A stretch of DNA of 55,938 bases from Acidobacteriaceae bacterium (GTDB lineage Bacteria > Acidobacteriota > Terriglobia > Terriglobales > Acidobacteriaceae). The notes under the pieces were generated by a model. That model saw only the letters and a list, made by a program, of their open reading frames with translations, was not told the origin of the DNA and made no database searches. This document shows positions 33,101 to 41,186 of the stretch, piece by piece. The stretch is from positions 1 to 55,938 of the forward strand of contig JASHOQ010000008.1 in the NCBI GenBank assembly GCA_030041045.1, in the 5' to 3' direction. Within the stretch, counting starts at the first letter, position 1; every line of letters begins with the position of its first letter. A program made the translations under genes and the position numbers.

Positions 33101-34442
33101 GCACATTACCGGCGAAGACACCGATCTGCGCGCCCAGGGCAGCCTCGATCTCCAGGGCGCGCGCACCATCGATCTCGCCGCCAGCGGCTCGGTCAATTTC
33201 AAGCTGGCTGAAACCCTCGATCCCGATCTCACCGCGGGCGGAACCTCCACATTCCAGGTGGAAGCGCACGGTCCGCTCAAGGACCCGGCGCTGCGCGGGC
33301 GCATCGATTTCGAAAACGGCTCGCTTTCGCTCGAAGACCTTCCCAACGGCCTGAGCCAGTTGCACGGCACGCTCGAATTCAATCAGAACCGGCTTGACGT
33401 GGTCTCGCTCACGGCCATGAGCGGCGGAGGCCTGCTGAGCGTGGGCGGCTCGCTCAGCTATCAGCACGGCCTCTACGCCGATCTCTCGGTCACCGGCAAA
33501 GGCATCCGCATCCGCTACCCGCAGGGAGTGAGTTCACTGGCGGACGCCACGCTGCGCCTGGAGGGCGCGCAGAACAATCTGCTGCTCTCCGGCAATGTGC
33601 TCATCACGCGCTTCAACGCCAGCCCCGATCTCGACATCGCCGCGCTGGCGGCGCAGGCCGGCTCCGTGCGCCCGGTCACGGCGCCGGACGCGCCCTCGAA
33701 CCACGTGCGTCTCGACGTGCACATCGTCTCTTCGCCGCAGTTGAACTTCCAGAACGCTTTCGCCAAGCTGGCCGGCGACGTGGACCTGCGCCTGCGCGGC
33801 ACGGTGGCCACGCCGTCGCTCTTGGGCAGCGTCTCGGTTACGCAAGGCAGCGCCGTGATCGCCGGAACGCGCTACGAGCTGGAGCGCGGCGCCATCGACT
33901 TCACCAACCCGGTGCGCATCGAGCCGGTCATCGACCTTACCGCCACGGCGCACGTGGAGGACTACGACATCACCCTCGGGTTGCACGGGTCGCCGGACCA
34001 GATGGCCGTGACGTATCGCAGCGATCCGCCGCTGCCCGAGTCCGACGTGGTGGCGCTGCTCGCCCTCGGCCACACCCAGAGCCAGCAGCGCCTCTACACG
34101 CAGCAGCAGGAGCAGGCCATCAACAACCCCTCCACCGACGCCCTGCTCGGCGGCGCGCTCAACGCCACCGTGAGCAGCCGCATTCAAAAGCTCTTCGGCG
34201 CAGGCTCGGTCAAGATCGATCCCAATTACCTGGGCGCCTTCGGCAACTCCACCTCGCGTATCACCGTGCAGGAGCAAATCGGCCGCAACGTCACCCTCAC
34301 CTACGCCACCGACGTGAACACCACCGGCCAGCAGCTGCTGCAGGCGGAAGTGGCCATCAACCGCCATCTCTCCCTGGTGGTGGCCCGCGACGAGTCCGGC
34401 GTCTTCTCCATGGTGATCAAAAACACCCGGCGGTATCGCTGA
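30165..34442 (+). CDS. tamB: Translocation and assembly module protein TamB
   Basis: This 1425-residue inner-membrane-anchored protein spans the periplasm and feeds outer-membrane proteins or lipids. One N-terminal transmembrane helix (HLPLSFAGLVTLAVFTAIGAYFYM) is followed by AsmA/TamB-like beta-groove repeats (each with an LSGxxxRARVxxxVTL pattern). The C-terminal DUF490 domain ends VTLTYATDVNTTGQQLLQAEVAINRHLSLVVARDESG. It overlaps the SurA-like gene by 4 nt. Length and layout are normal for TamB. Together with the upstream Omp85 protein it gives a TamAB-type module. Confidence 0.93.
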   Translation: MKARANLQMDAPRPQRREWSRLRRFLFRHLPLSFAGLVTLAVFTAIGAYFYMSSTAFENLVRHRLVAEIEQLTGGRVEIAQFHWRLLKLEADVDGLVIHGLEAPGEAPYARVDHLRVDLSVLGFLSPRILLDDLEIARPQIHLIVYPDGETNQPHPLKPRKPSEPDLDRLFDLRAGRVTVEQGLLDVDNRAASFDFQNRYAPLDFTASDVSLALSYVAPHTGAAESFHAEIGARDLNLKRTLPRNKSTEVHALLHAALDLTRNAAYLRSLEITAHGPDQKDRTLRVTGSLQDFSRPAWQGKVAGDFDMRLLDAITGYPNAPEGLAHLDLDAAGAAGEFRIDGPVHVTDGAYIGTGVDERGIELDARVHADANRLLISSIVARLHQGGSIEGAVDLAHWLPQVPGGATLQAPGPHAAVRSLANPAARAHPEPNPAELTIPVDGKVTADFRNVSLDTLLDMVSEPPFQRLGFASLVNGTANAAWVKGDANTVAVDAKLDLSPPAAAPAAPEVPASGTIDATYTQRNGSVNLRQLELHLPQSTFSAHGELGAYPLTGPTALNVDFHTRDLSEFDTVLRALGLKRNGRTGAAALPVSLGGEADFTGTWAGALVKPHLSGELKATDLTLEMPGPEGPGENGAAGQPRSIRLDSLEADGSYASARIAVLHALAVRGPMRLAFGGTLDAADGSQPGFNAESVMHLHAQASNVNAEDLQPFLGRGPAVTGTLSAQFDADGTVRALGGSGWMELENGTVYGEPVTHLRAQGALANQVWKISAVTVSAPGGSVNGSGSYDARSGRFALDATIPGFDIARVAWFERNDVEIAGTLNGSFSGSGTLDDPRLECHTEITSLALAGEKLGDAFLDVHTAGNSLGYTLSTRFAGAALSVKGQTAMNGDYLTQAQLNFSHFDIGALLRVAHIRAINGESALAGTVTVAGPLRHPEQMHGEARLEDVAVTLAGVHLESEGQVHATLADGRVHLDPLHITGEDTDLRAQGSLDLQGARTIDLAASGSVNFKLAETLDPDLTAGGTSTFQVEAHGPLKDPALRGRIDFENGSLSLEDLPNGLSQLHGTLEFNQNRLDVVSLTAMSGGGLLSVGGSLSYQHGLYADLSVTGKGIRIRYPQGVSSLADATLRLEGAQNNLLLSGNVLITRFNASPDLDIAALAAQAGSVRPVTAPDAPSNHVRLDVHIVSSPQLNFQNAFAKLAGDVDLRLRGTVATPSLLGSVSVTQGSAVIAGTRYELERGAIDFTNPVRIEPVIDLTATAHVEDYDITLGLHGSPDQMAVTYRSDPPLPESDVVALLALGHTQSQQRLYTQQQEQAINNPSTDALLGGALNATVSSRIQKLFGAGSVKIDPNYLGAFGNSTSRITVQEQIGRNVTLTYATDVNTTGQQLLQAEVAINRHLSLVVARDESGVFSMVIKNTRRYR

Positions 34443-34692
34443 ATCTGGTTGCAAAAATGGCGAGGGAAAATAGAGAGCGTCTCCTGGGGTAGAGTTCCAG
34501 CCGCTATGCAGGTTTTCGGGCACGACTAAAGTCGTAAATATGCACTTGCGGCGTAGCCGGCTTTCTGCGACTTATGTGGGATTATGCTTGAAACCTTCAG
34601 GAACTTTATGTAGTCTAAAGAACGTAATTGCTCCCCGTCCGATTTGCCCGAAAGGGCTCTCGGGCGGGGTTATTCTTTTGGGGCCAAATTCG
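34443..34692. other. Repeat-bearing gap between tamB and the NYN gene
   Basis: It begins with TGGTTGCAAAAATGG just after the tamB stop, close to the inverted-repeat end of the element at 38546-38717. A REP-A half hairpin, ACGAC-TAAA-GTCGT, is at 34522-34535. Confidence 0.6.
34633..34679 (+). terminator. Terminator-like hairpin before the NYN gene
   Basis: Stem GCCCGA / TCGGGC with an 8-nt loop sits inside outer CCCC / GGGG pairing (34633-34669). It is followed by TTATTCTTTT. It probably ends the tamB transcript. Confidence 0.55.
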
Positions 34693-35313
34693 ATGACGTT
34701 GGTTGAGCCAGCAATCAAGAAAGCCGTTGCCTTTATCGATGGTCAGAACCTATTCCATCCCTGCAAGGCTGCCTTTGGTTACTATTACCCGAACTACGAT
34801 ATCCAGAAGCTGAGTGAATGTGTAGCCAGGATGCGGGGATGGAATCTGACCGGCGTCCACTTCTACACCGGCGTGCCCGATTCGAGCGACGACCCTCGTT
34901 GGAATAAATTCTGGATCAATAAAATGCGAGTGATGGGGCGCCAAGGTATCCAGGTATTCTCGAGGCCGCTGCGCTACAGAAATAAGAGCGTCACCCTTCC
35001 GGATGGATCTCTTCACACCTTTCTTCACGGCGAAGAAAAGGGTATCGACGTAAGAATTGCTCTGGACGTGATCGGGAAGGCAGTGAGGAAAGAGTACGAT
35101 GTGGCAATTGTCTTTTCTCAGGACCAGGATCTATCAGAGGTTGCAGACGAAGTCAAGGCTCTGTCCAAGCAGCAGAACAGATGGATTGAAATTGCCTGCG
35201 CCTACCCGATGAGCCCTACCGTCGCAAACCGGCGCGGGATCAATGGGACGGATTGGATAAAAATTCTCAAGGCGGATTACGACGGCTGTATAGACCCAAG
35301 AGACTACCGTTGA
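34693..35313 (+). CDS. NYN-domain protein (LabA/DUF88-type putative RNase)
   Basis: This is a 206-residue PIN-like nuclease fold. The start AVAFIDGQNLFH carries the conserved Asp and Asn. KGIDVRIALDVIGKAVRKEYDVAIVFSQDQDLSEVADEV supplies the next acidic pair. This family cleaves RNA or binds nucleic acid; the target here is unknown. The chosen start is the ATG at 34693; a longer frame upstream covers the terminator-like hairpin. By eye GC content is clearly lower than in neighbouring genes (near 50 percent), and codon use differs, which suggests horizontal acquisition. It stands alone. Confidence 0.85.
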   Translation: MTLVEPAIKKAVAFIDGQNLFHPCKAAFGYYYPNYDIQKLSECVARMRGWNLTGVHFYTGVPDSSDDPRWNKFWINKMRVMGRQGIQVFSRPLRYRNKSVTLPDGSLHTFLHGEEKGIDVRIALDVIGKAVRKEYDVAIVFSQDQDLSEVADEVKALSKQQNRWIEIACAYPMSPTVANRRGINGTDWIKILKADYDGCIDPRDYR

Positions 35314-35430
35314 CTCGTCTGTGCAAGGTGCATCGCGTTGACCGATGTTCTCCGCTGACAAAGCCGCCTGTGCATCCGTTTCTACGCACACCGCGCAGCC
35401 CTCGCTGAAGCTGGATTGCGAGCAACGCGC

Positions 35431-36252
35431 TTATGGGCTCCTGGGATTCTGCGGCCAGATGGGACTGGTGAATTCCGCATTCCAGATGGGACCCTTGGGA
35501 TAAAGCGCGCCCTCTGTCCGGATGACCACGGGCACAGCGTCTACGGTGGCCCACATGGTGATGTCTGCCGGCTGCTTGCCCAGCATGGGCGCAACCGCTC
35601 CGGCCACGCCGCCGATTTCAATGTGCAGGTCGAAGCGCGCCGCGCGGCGGCCGGCCCCGCCCACTTCCACGCGGTCCTCGCCCTCCCGCTTGATGGAAAG
35701 CTGAATGATGCGCGGATTGGGGTCGGCGGCAAGGTAGGAGACCTTCCATTCGGCGGTATTGGCGGGGAAGCTTTCAATCGCCAGCGGCACCATTCCGTTC
35801 GCAAGGTCCGCAGGCAGGTCCATGTGCTTGCTTTGGACGTCACTTTTACCGTCCTTTGTCTCTTGCCAGGTGACCTCGCCCTTTGTCTTATCGATCGTCA
35901 GGTCGAGCGGCTGAGGAAACGACGGCCCCTTTTGAATGTGGTGATCGCGCAGCAGTTCGAAGGTCTTGCCCTGGCGATAATCCGTCACCTCGTCGTCGAC
36001 CGACCCATCGCCGAAATGAAACGCGAGCTCGGAGCGGATGGTGTTCCCGCGCACGATATCGATCTGGTCGCCGGCCGCGATCACTTTGCCATCCTGAGAT
36101 TTGAGCAGGAGAAATCCATGCAGGGAGCCCTGCCGGAGGGTCGCGGGAATCGACTGCGCATGGAAGCACGGGCACAGGAAAAAGAGCGCAAGAATGGTTG
36201 CGGCAGAAATTCTCTCCCGAAAAGCCAGCGGATTGCGGTTGATGGCTTGCAC
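35431..36252 (-). CDS. Secreted hypothetical protein with DUF3108-like layout
   Basis: I do not recognise this gene firmly. The 273-residue frame starts at the GTG preceded by GGAGGGTGGAG; a TTG twelve codons upstream is possible. A signal peptide (RISAATILALFFLCPCFHAQS) leads to a beta-rich chain. VEVGGAGRRAARFDLHIEI and TEGALYPKGPIWNAEFTSP suggest a periplasmic beta-barrel-like fold. A layout of signal, conserved LPADLANGMVPLAIESFP and C-terminal strands resembles DUF3108 proteins, but that is a weak match. No catalytic motif is visible. It is divergent from the BON-domain gene. Confidence 0.7.
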   Translation of the reverse strand: MQAINRNPLAFRERISAATILALFFLCPCFHAQSIPATLRQGSLHGFLLLKSQDGKVIAAGDQIDIVRGNTIRSELAFHFGDGSVDDEVTDYRQGKTFELLRDHHIQKGPSFPQPLDLTIDKTKGEVTWQETKDGKSDVQSKHMDLPADLANGMVPLAIESFPANTAEWKVSYLAADPNPRIIQLSIKREGEDRVEVGGAGRRAARFDLHIEIGGVAGAVAPMLGKQPADITMWATVDAVPVVIRTEGALYPKGPIWNAEFTSPIWPQNPRSP

Positions 36253-36495
36253 CTCCACCCTCCGAGCTGAGATGAACGCCAGCAGCAATCAAGTTGTCCT
36301 CACCTGCCGCCGCCACGGCCCGGGGGAAATCGGAATCGGCCGAATGGAGGGTGCACGCCCTACTATTCTTTTGGTTTATGCCGCCCACAACCTGCGCCCG
36401 GAACCCGGGTTTATACAGACGCGTGCCGCGCACGGGTGGAGTTCCTCCCGGGGATTAGGGGCACGGAAATTGAAGCGAAACAAAGGAGAATCGGC

Positions 36496-37305
36496 ATGAA
36501 AGGCGAGAAGACATTGAGGACGCAAATCCTGGTTGCATCGCTTGCCGGAGCGCTCCTGTGCCTTCCCCAAATGTCGCTGGCATCTGGGTCGGGGGCCGGG
36601 AGCTCCGCAGCAAGCGCGCAGCCGGCCGGCAATGGCTCTGCTTCAAGCGGCGCTGCGGCCCGCCTGGACAAGAAGCAATTCAACAACGTCAGCGTGAAGG
36701 TGGAGAACGGCGTGGCCACGCTCACCGGCACCGTGAGTCTTTATCAGGACAAGATCGACGCGGCCAAGCGCGTGCGGAAGGCCCAAGGCGTCACCGCGGT
36801 CAACAACCAGATTCAGGTGGCGGGCGCGAGCGTCTCTGACAGCGATCTCGAAAAGAAGCTCGGCGAGAAGCTCGCTTATGACCGCGTGGGCTACGGCAAC
36901 GTGTTTAACGCCATCTCGCTCAAGGTGACCAATGGCGCGGCCACGCTGGGCGGATACGCTCTCGACCCGGTGAGCAAGGACTCCGCGCTGGCCCTGGCGG
37001 CAACCACACCGGGAGTGAAGAATGTCGTGGACCAGATCCAGGTCGATCCCATCTCTCCCATGGATAACCGCATCCGCGTCGCCGTGGCGAGGGCCGTTTA
37101 TGGGTACCCCACGCTGAACCGTTATGCCATCGATCCCGAGGCGCCCATCCGCATCGCGGTGCAGAACGGCAATGTGGAGCTGTTCGGTATGGTCGATACC
37201 GTGGCCGACAGGAACGTGGCTTTTCTACGCGCCAACGGGGTGCCGGGGGTGTTCAGCGTGAAGAACTATCTTGCAGTGGCCAACCCCCCGACGGAAAGGG
37301 AATAA
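36496..37305 (+). CDS. Secreted BON-domain protein (OsmY-like)
   Basis: This 269-residue protein has a signal peptide (RTQILVASLAGALLCLPQMSLAS) and three BON-type modules, each with the pattern V-x-NGVATLTGTV followed by a helical segment and G-x-x-x-V-x-N/D-Q-I-x-V. BON proteins such as OsmY bind membranes or lipid and act in osmotic or envelope stress. The start ATG at 36496 follows AAAGGAG. The last module (VQNGNVELFGMVDTVADRNVAF) is more divergent. It stands alone on the plus strand. Confidence 0.88.
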   Translation: MKGEKTLRTQILVASLAGALLCLPQMSLASGSGAGSSAASAQPAGNGSASSGAAARLDKKQFNNVSVKVENGVATLTGTVSLYQDKIDAAKRVRKAQGVTAVNNQIQVAGASVSDSDLEKKLGEKLAYDRVGYGNVFNAISLKVTNGAATLGGYALDPVSKDSALALAATTPGVKNVVDQIQVDPISPMDNRIRVAVARAVYGYPTLNRYAIDPEAPIRIAVQNGNVELFGMVDTVADRNVAFLRANGVPGVFSVKNYLAVANPPTERE

Positions 37306-37451
37306 CGCGCCTTCCAGCATGAGAACTCCGGCCTCGAGGGCGCAAGCCCCCGGGGCCGGCGAATTACTGGACAGGAATTCCGCGGCTCCGCTTGCGCGCC
37401 CCGCGCAGTCCTGCGCGCTCCGGCGCCACGCTGGCTCTAAAATGTTGTTCC

Positions 37452-38534
37452 ATGACCCCATCGCCCGGCCCGGTTGTCCCTTCTGAGCGGCCTGCGCCCG
37501 GGAAGCGAAGACTCTTCTGGGTCTTTGCCGGGCCCGCGGGGCTGCGCGCCGGATGGTCGATCGCTCTCGCCTACGGCCTCTTTTATCTTTTCCGCCTTGT
37601 GGTGGGCACGATTTTCGTGACCGCCAACCTGGTTCACGAGGACAGCCAAATTTCCGCCGGCTCGGTGGCTCTCATCGAGCTGATTCCGTTCCTGGCCATG
37701 ATCGGCGCCGGAGCGCTGATGGCCGCGCTCGAGCAGCGCCGGCTGCTGGACTTTAATCTCGCCCCTCGGCGCGCCTTGCCGCATTTCCTTCTGGGATTCG
37801 CCGCAGGATTCGCGGCGCTCTCAGCGCTGGTGGGCGCGCTGGGCATGGGCGGTTGGCTGCACTTCGGCCCCGCGGCGCTCAACGGCGCCGATGCTCTGCG
37901 CCTGGCCGCGCTCTGGGCCTGCGCCTATCTGCTGGTGGGCTGCGTGGAGGAGGGCCTTTTCCGCGGCTATCTTCAGTTCACGCTCACCCGCGGCCTGAAC
38001 TTCTGGTGGGCGCTCACGCTCGAGATCGTCCTTTGCGTTTACGCGTTCGCCACCGCGCGCAACGATGCGCCCGGCGTTTACCTGGTCGCGCTGCTGGGGC
38101 TCTTCCCGTGCCTCGCACTCGAGCGAAGGGCTGCCCCACGCAGCGGATTCTGGCAGGCGGCATGGGTTACTTCCACGCTCTTCGGGCTGATTCATACTTC
38201 CAACAACGGCGAAAACTGGATGGGTATTCTTGCCGCCGCCGGCATCGGCTTTGTGTTCTGCGTGAGCGTGCGCGTCACCGGCTCGGCGTGGTGGGCCATC
38301 GGCTGCCACGCGGCGTGGGACTGGAGCGAGACCTACTTCTACGGCACCGCCAACAGCGGCATCCCCGCGCACGGCCATCTTTTCAGCGCCGGCCCCAAGG
38401 GCAATCCGCTGCTGAGCGGCGGCGGCGACGGGCCCGAAGGCAGCGTGCTGGTGCTGGGTGCGATCGCGCTGCTTATGGCCTGCCTGCTGGTCCATGGCCG
38501 TTTCAGGTCCCGCGCCGAGGCCGTGGCCGCGTAG
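37452..38534 (+). CDS. CPBP family intramembrane protease
   Basis: This polytopic membrane protein of 360 residues belongs to the CPBP/CAAX-type family. Motif 1 is EEGLFRG, motif 2 FGLIHTSNN and motif 3 HAAWDWSE, giving the Glu/His catalytic set. About eight hydrophobic stretches are seen. Such proteins cleave prenylated or unmodified substrates within the membrane, and some relate to bacteriocin immunity. The start is the ATG giving MTPSPGPVVPS; a longer frame upstream is not protein-like. The stop is followed directly by the MITE-like element at 38546. Substrate unknown. Confidence 0.9.
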   Translation: MTPSPGPVVPSERPAPGKRRLFWVFAGPAGLRAGWSIALAYGLFYLFRLVVGTIFVTANLVHEDSQISAGSVALIELIPFLAMIGAGALMAALEQRRLLDFNLAPRRALPHFLLGFAAGFAALSALVGALGMGGWLHFGPAALNGADALRLAALWACAYLLVGCVEEGLFRGYLQFTLTRGLNFWWALTLEIVLCVYAFATARNDAPGVYLVALLGLFPCLALERRAAPRSGFWQAAWVTSTLFGLIHTSNNGENWMGILAAAGIGFVFCVSVRVTGSAWWAIGCHAAWDWSETYFYGTANSGIPAHGHLFSAGPKGNPLLSGGGDGPEGSVLVLGAIALLMACLLVHGRFRSRAEAVAA

Positions 38535-38545
38535 ACTCATAAAAC

Positions 38546-38717
38546 TGGTTGCATAAATGGATTAAGGCCATGAAGAGAATCCCCTCAGGGGCTAAAGCCC
38601 CAATGTTTATGCGGCCTTTGCGGCAGTCAGTCAGGGCTGAAGCCCTGACCTACCAGCCCTGACCTACCAGCCCTGACCTGCCAGCCGTGCCCTTTTACAA
38701 ACCCATTTATGCAACCA
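38546..38717. repeat. MITE-like element with REP-A palindromes between terminal inverted repeats
   Basis: The ends TGGTTGCATAAATGG (38546-38560) and CCATTTATGCAACCA (38703-38717) are perfect 15-bp inverted repeats. Inside are the REP-A hairpin GGGGC-TAAA-GCCCC (38588-38601) and TCAGGGCT-GA-AGCCCTGA (38631-38648), and a repeated CCTACCAGCCCTGA word. TAGACTC occurs on both sides (38532-38538 and 38722-38728), possibly a target duplication. Confidence 0.75.
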
Positions 38718-38773
38718 TCTCTAGACTCCTGGTTCATACTGCAATTGATCACTAATCACTGACCACTGTATTT

Positions 38774-39754
38774 ATGCGCCTGTGGCTTTACAAATCCGCC
38801 GAGGTTTCGCTGCGCGAGCAGCTGATGACGCAGATCGTGCTCGCCATTCTCAGCCGCGAGATGCTGCCCGGGGCGCGGCTGCCCAGCACACGCGAGCTGG
38901 CGCGCCGCTTTGAAATCCACTCCAATACCGCCAGCGCGGCTTATCGCGAGCTGGAGCGCCAGGGATGGGTGGAGTTCCGCCATGGCAGCGGGGTTTTTGT
39001 GCGCAGCGCGCGGCCCTCCACCCCGCTTACGCCTGAGCTGGCCATCGACCAGCTCATCGGAGAGCTCGCGGCCAGGGCGCGCAAGCTGGGCGCCCCGGAG
39101 GCGCTGCTGCGCGCGCGCCTGCGCCGATGGCTCTCGTTTGAGCCGCCCGCGCGCTGGCTGGTCATCGAGCCCGACACCGAGCTGCGCCGCATTGTAGTGC
39201 TCGAAATGGAGCAGGAGCTGGCATTGCCCGTGGCCGGCTGCGCGCCGGAGGAGTGCGGCGAGCAGGGTCCGCTGGGGCAAGGCACGCCGGATCAAGACGC
39301 GCGCGGGCAGGGCCGGCTTACGCGCGCCATTCCCGTAGTCCTGCCGAGCAAGGCGCTGCTCGTGCGGCAGATTCTACCCCCCGGCGTGGAGCTCGCCGTG
39401 CTCAAGGTGCAGCCGGTCTCACCGGAATTGCAGGCGCACCTGCAGCGCTACCTGCCGGAGCACGGGAGAGATTTGATTGGCATCGCCTCGCGCTGGGGCG
39501 ATTTTCAGCGCATTGCGCGCACCATGCTGATCGCCGCGGGCCTCGCGCCGGAAAGCCTGCTGGTGCGCGACGCGACGCGGCCGGGATGGAAGCGCGGACT
39601 CGAAGCTGCCTCCGGCGTGGTGTGCGACGCGGTCACCGCCACGGAGCTGCCCTCAGGCTGTTTTCCCCTCACCTATCGCCTGCTCGGCCCGGAGTCGTTC
39701 GCGCACCTGCGCGGCATTGAGGCGGCGCTCACGGCCGGCGCGGCCCCTGCCTGA
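38774..39754 (+). CDS. GntR-family transcriptional regulator
   Basis: The 326-residue protein has the N-terminal GntR winged helix (SLREQLMTQIVLAILSREMLPGARLPSTRELARRFEIHSNTASAAYRELERQGWVEFRHGSGVFV). The C-terminal part, with SKALLVRQILPPGVELAVLKVQ, is not an aminotransferase of the MocR type. It is likely to be a ligand- or sensor-binding domain of the YtrA/other GntR type. The linker EECGEQGPLGQGTPDQDARGQGR looks like low-complexity filler. It lies downstream of the MITE-like element with no coupled target gene, so its regulon is unknown. Confidence 0.85.
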   Translation: MRLWLYKSAEVSLREQLMTQIVLAILSREMLPGARLPSTRELARRFEIHSNTASAAYRELERQGWVEFRHGSGVFVRSARPSTPLTPELAIDQLIGELAARARKLGAPEALLRARLRRWLSFEPPARWLVIEPDTELRRIVVLEMEQELALPVAGCAPEECGEQGPLGQGTPDQDARGQGRLTRAIPVVLPSKALLVRQILPPGVELAVLKVQPVSPELQAHLQRYLPEHGRDLIGIASRWGDFQRIARTMLIAAGLAPESLLVRDATRPGWKRGLEAASGVVCDAVTATELPSGCFPLTYRLLGPESFAHLRGIEAALTAGAAPA

Positions 39755-39836
39755 TCCAAACCGCGGGATGTGACACCTGGGAAACTGTCCCATACGCCTG
39801 CACGGCGAGCTTTGGCCTGGCCTAACCTCGCAGAGT

Positions 39837-40409
39837 ATGAAACAGCTCACGCAAGTCTTCTTCAGTGTTGCTCTGCTGGCCACTGCCCTTCATGGTCAAA
39901 CGGCCGGCTATGCCGCCAATCCGGCGCCCGGTGGAGCGCAGGGCTGGGAAAAGGTCCAGGCGCTCGCGCCGGGCGACGACATCACCGTGGAATCGATTCG
40001 CATCGGTACCGTCCGCTGCAAGTTTCGCAGCGCGAGCGATAGCGCGCTCGATTGCGACCTGCCCGGTCCCCTTCCCTTCGGGCGGATAGGGGACCGCGAA
40101 TACGAGTTCAGCCGCGCGGAGATCGTGAAGGTGCGCCGCCGGCATTTTTCCCGCGACCGCAACATCACCATCGCCGCGTTTGCCGCGATCGGCTGCGCGC
40201 TGGGCGCGACCGGGGGCGGCGGGGCCCCCGGCTGCCTCCTGCTCGGGGCCCCAATGGGCGTCGTGGGCGCCGTGGTCTCCATCATCGTGTTCTACTGGCT
40301 GCCCGGGAAAACCATTTACGAGAATCGCGAAGCCTCTCACACGCAGGCAGCCGCGCTCCAGCCGCAGGCGCCGAATCCGGCCTACCCCATGCCTGCGCCC
40401 TCTGAATAA
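39837..40409 (+). CDS. Secreted hypothetical protein with C-terminal membrane segment
   Basis: I do not recognise this 190-residue protein. A signal peptide (MKQLTQVFFSVALLATALHGQT) is followed by a compact beta-rich part, WEKVQALAPGDDITVESIRIGTVRCKFRSASDSALDCD. Two hydrophobic stretches follow, NITIAAFAAIGCALGATGGGGAPGC and GAPMGVVGAVVSIIVFYWLPG, and then a Q/P-rich tail. The GDxI-V-K-G-x-S core resembles a small SH3-like or LSm-like beta-barrel, a weak impression. It is followed 12 bp later by another secreted hypothetical gene, so the two probably form one operon. Confidence 0.65.
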   Translation: MKQLTQVFFSVALLATALHGQTAGYAANPAPGGAQGWEKVQALAPGDDITVESIRIGTVRCKFRSASDSALDCDLPGPLPFGRIGDREYEFSRAEIVKVRRRHFSRDRNITIAAFAAIGCALGATGGGGAPGCLLLGAPMGVVGAVVSIIVFYWLPGKTIYENREASHTQAAALQPQAPNPAYPMPAPSE

Positions 40410-40421
40410 GGAGATACAACG

Positions 40422-41111
40422 ATGCGTAAAGTTTCCCAATTGGCGTTGTGCCTCGTGCTCTCGCCGCTGCTGGCGGCGCAGCAGACGGTCCCGTCCCCGC
40501 AAGTGGTGTTTGCGTCGCTACCCAAGGGGACTCAGGTGAATCTGGTGCTCTTGCAGGCCGTCTCTTCGTTAATCGCAAGGAAGCGTCAGACCGTCCGCAT
40601 GGCGGTCGCAGAGGATTTGACTACTAGCGGGTACGTTCTCATTCCAGCGGGCACGCCCGTCGTTGGAATCGTCTGGCGTCAGCGGACGCCGATACCCGGA
40701 AAGCGAAACGGGTACGTGTGGGTCAAACCATCGAGTCTGACGCTCCCCGACGGGTCCCGGCTTAAGCTTCTTGAAACTCCTCCCGGATGGAACAAATGCG
40801 GAGGCATGGGTACGTGGTGCCTCGGGTATATTGCAATGGCTCCTTACACGATTGTCGGGTTGGCTTCTTTGCTCTTTGGATCGCATTACCATCCTAGTCA
40901 GCCAGGGAAGGACCTGGCGGCGAAAGCCTGCCTACCCCTGCCCGGATACATCGCTAAAGATCGCAGATTTCGCGTTCCGACCTTGAACGCGCTCGGAAAC
41001 CCTCTTTCGATTGCCTCCGCCCGAGCCCAGGTCGCCGCATGTAACCCCGAGTTCCCGCCGGTTCCATATAACTTTGGCAAAGTTGCTCCGCCGACTGTAA
41101 GCCTCGAATGA
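40422..41111 (+). CDS. Secreted hypothetical protein
   Basis: This is a 229-residue product that I do not recognise. The signal peptide is MRKVSQLALCLVLSPLLAAQQ and the start follows an AAGGAG. The core LPKGTQVNLVLLQAVSSLIARKRQTVRMAVAEDL and VLIPAGTPVVGIVWRQRT, LTLPDGSRLKLL resemble the first half of TonB/TrbI-type secreted beta proteins. A hydrophobic mid-segment (YIAMAPYTIVGLASLLFG) may span a membrane. Cysteines at several positions suggest disulfides. GC content is lower than in neighbouring genes. It is paired with the preceding gene and no function is assigned. Confidence 0.65.
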   Translation: MRKVSQLALCLVLSPLLAAQQTVPSPQVVFASLPKGTQVNLVLLQAVSSLIARKRQTVRMAVAEDLTTSGYVLIPAGTPVVGIVWRQRTPIPGKRNGYVWVKPSSLTLPDGSRLKLLETPPGWNKCGGMGTWCLGYIAMAPYTIVGLASLLFGSHYHPSQPGKDLAAKACLPLPGYIAKDRRFRVPTLNALGNPLSIASARAQVAACNPEFPPVPYNFGKVAPPTVSLE

Positions 41112-41186
41112 GAAGCTAGACGGCACCCTCCGGCAGGCCTGCCGAGCCACTTGCCGTGACTTCCGGCGGTATCCTGTTGCTGACGA

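Noticed and set aside
29937..33467. Very long minus-strand open frame opposite tamB and the SurA-like gene
   Set aside because: It is a shadow of the TamB coding strand in GC-rich DNA, with arginine-rich, low-complexity sequence and no domain.
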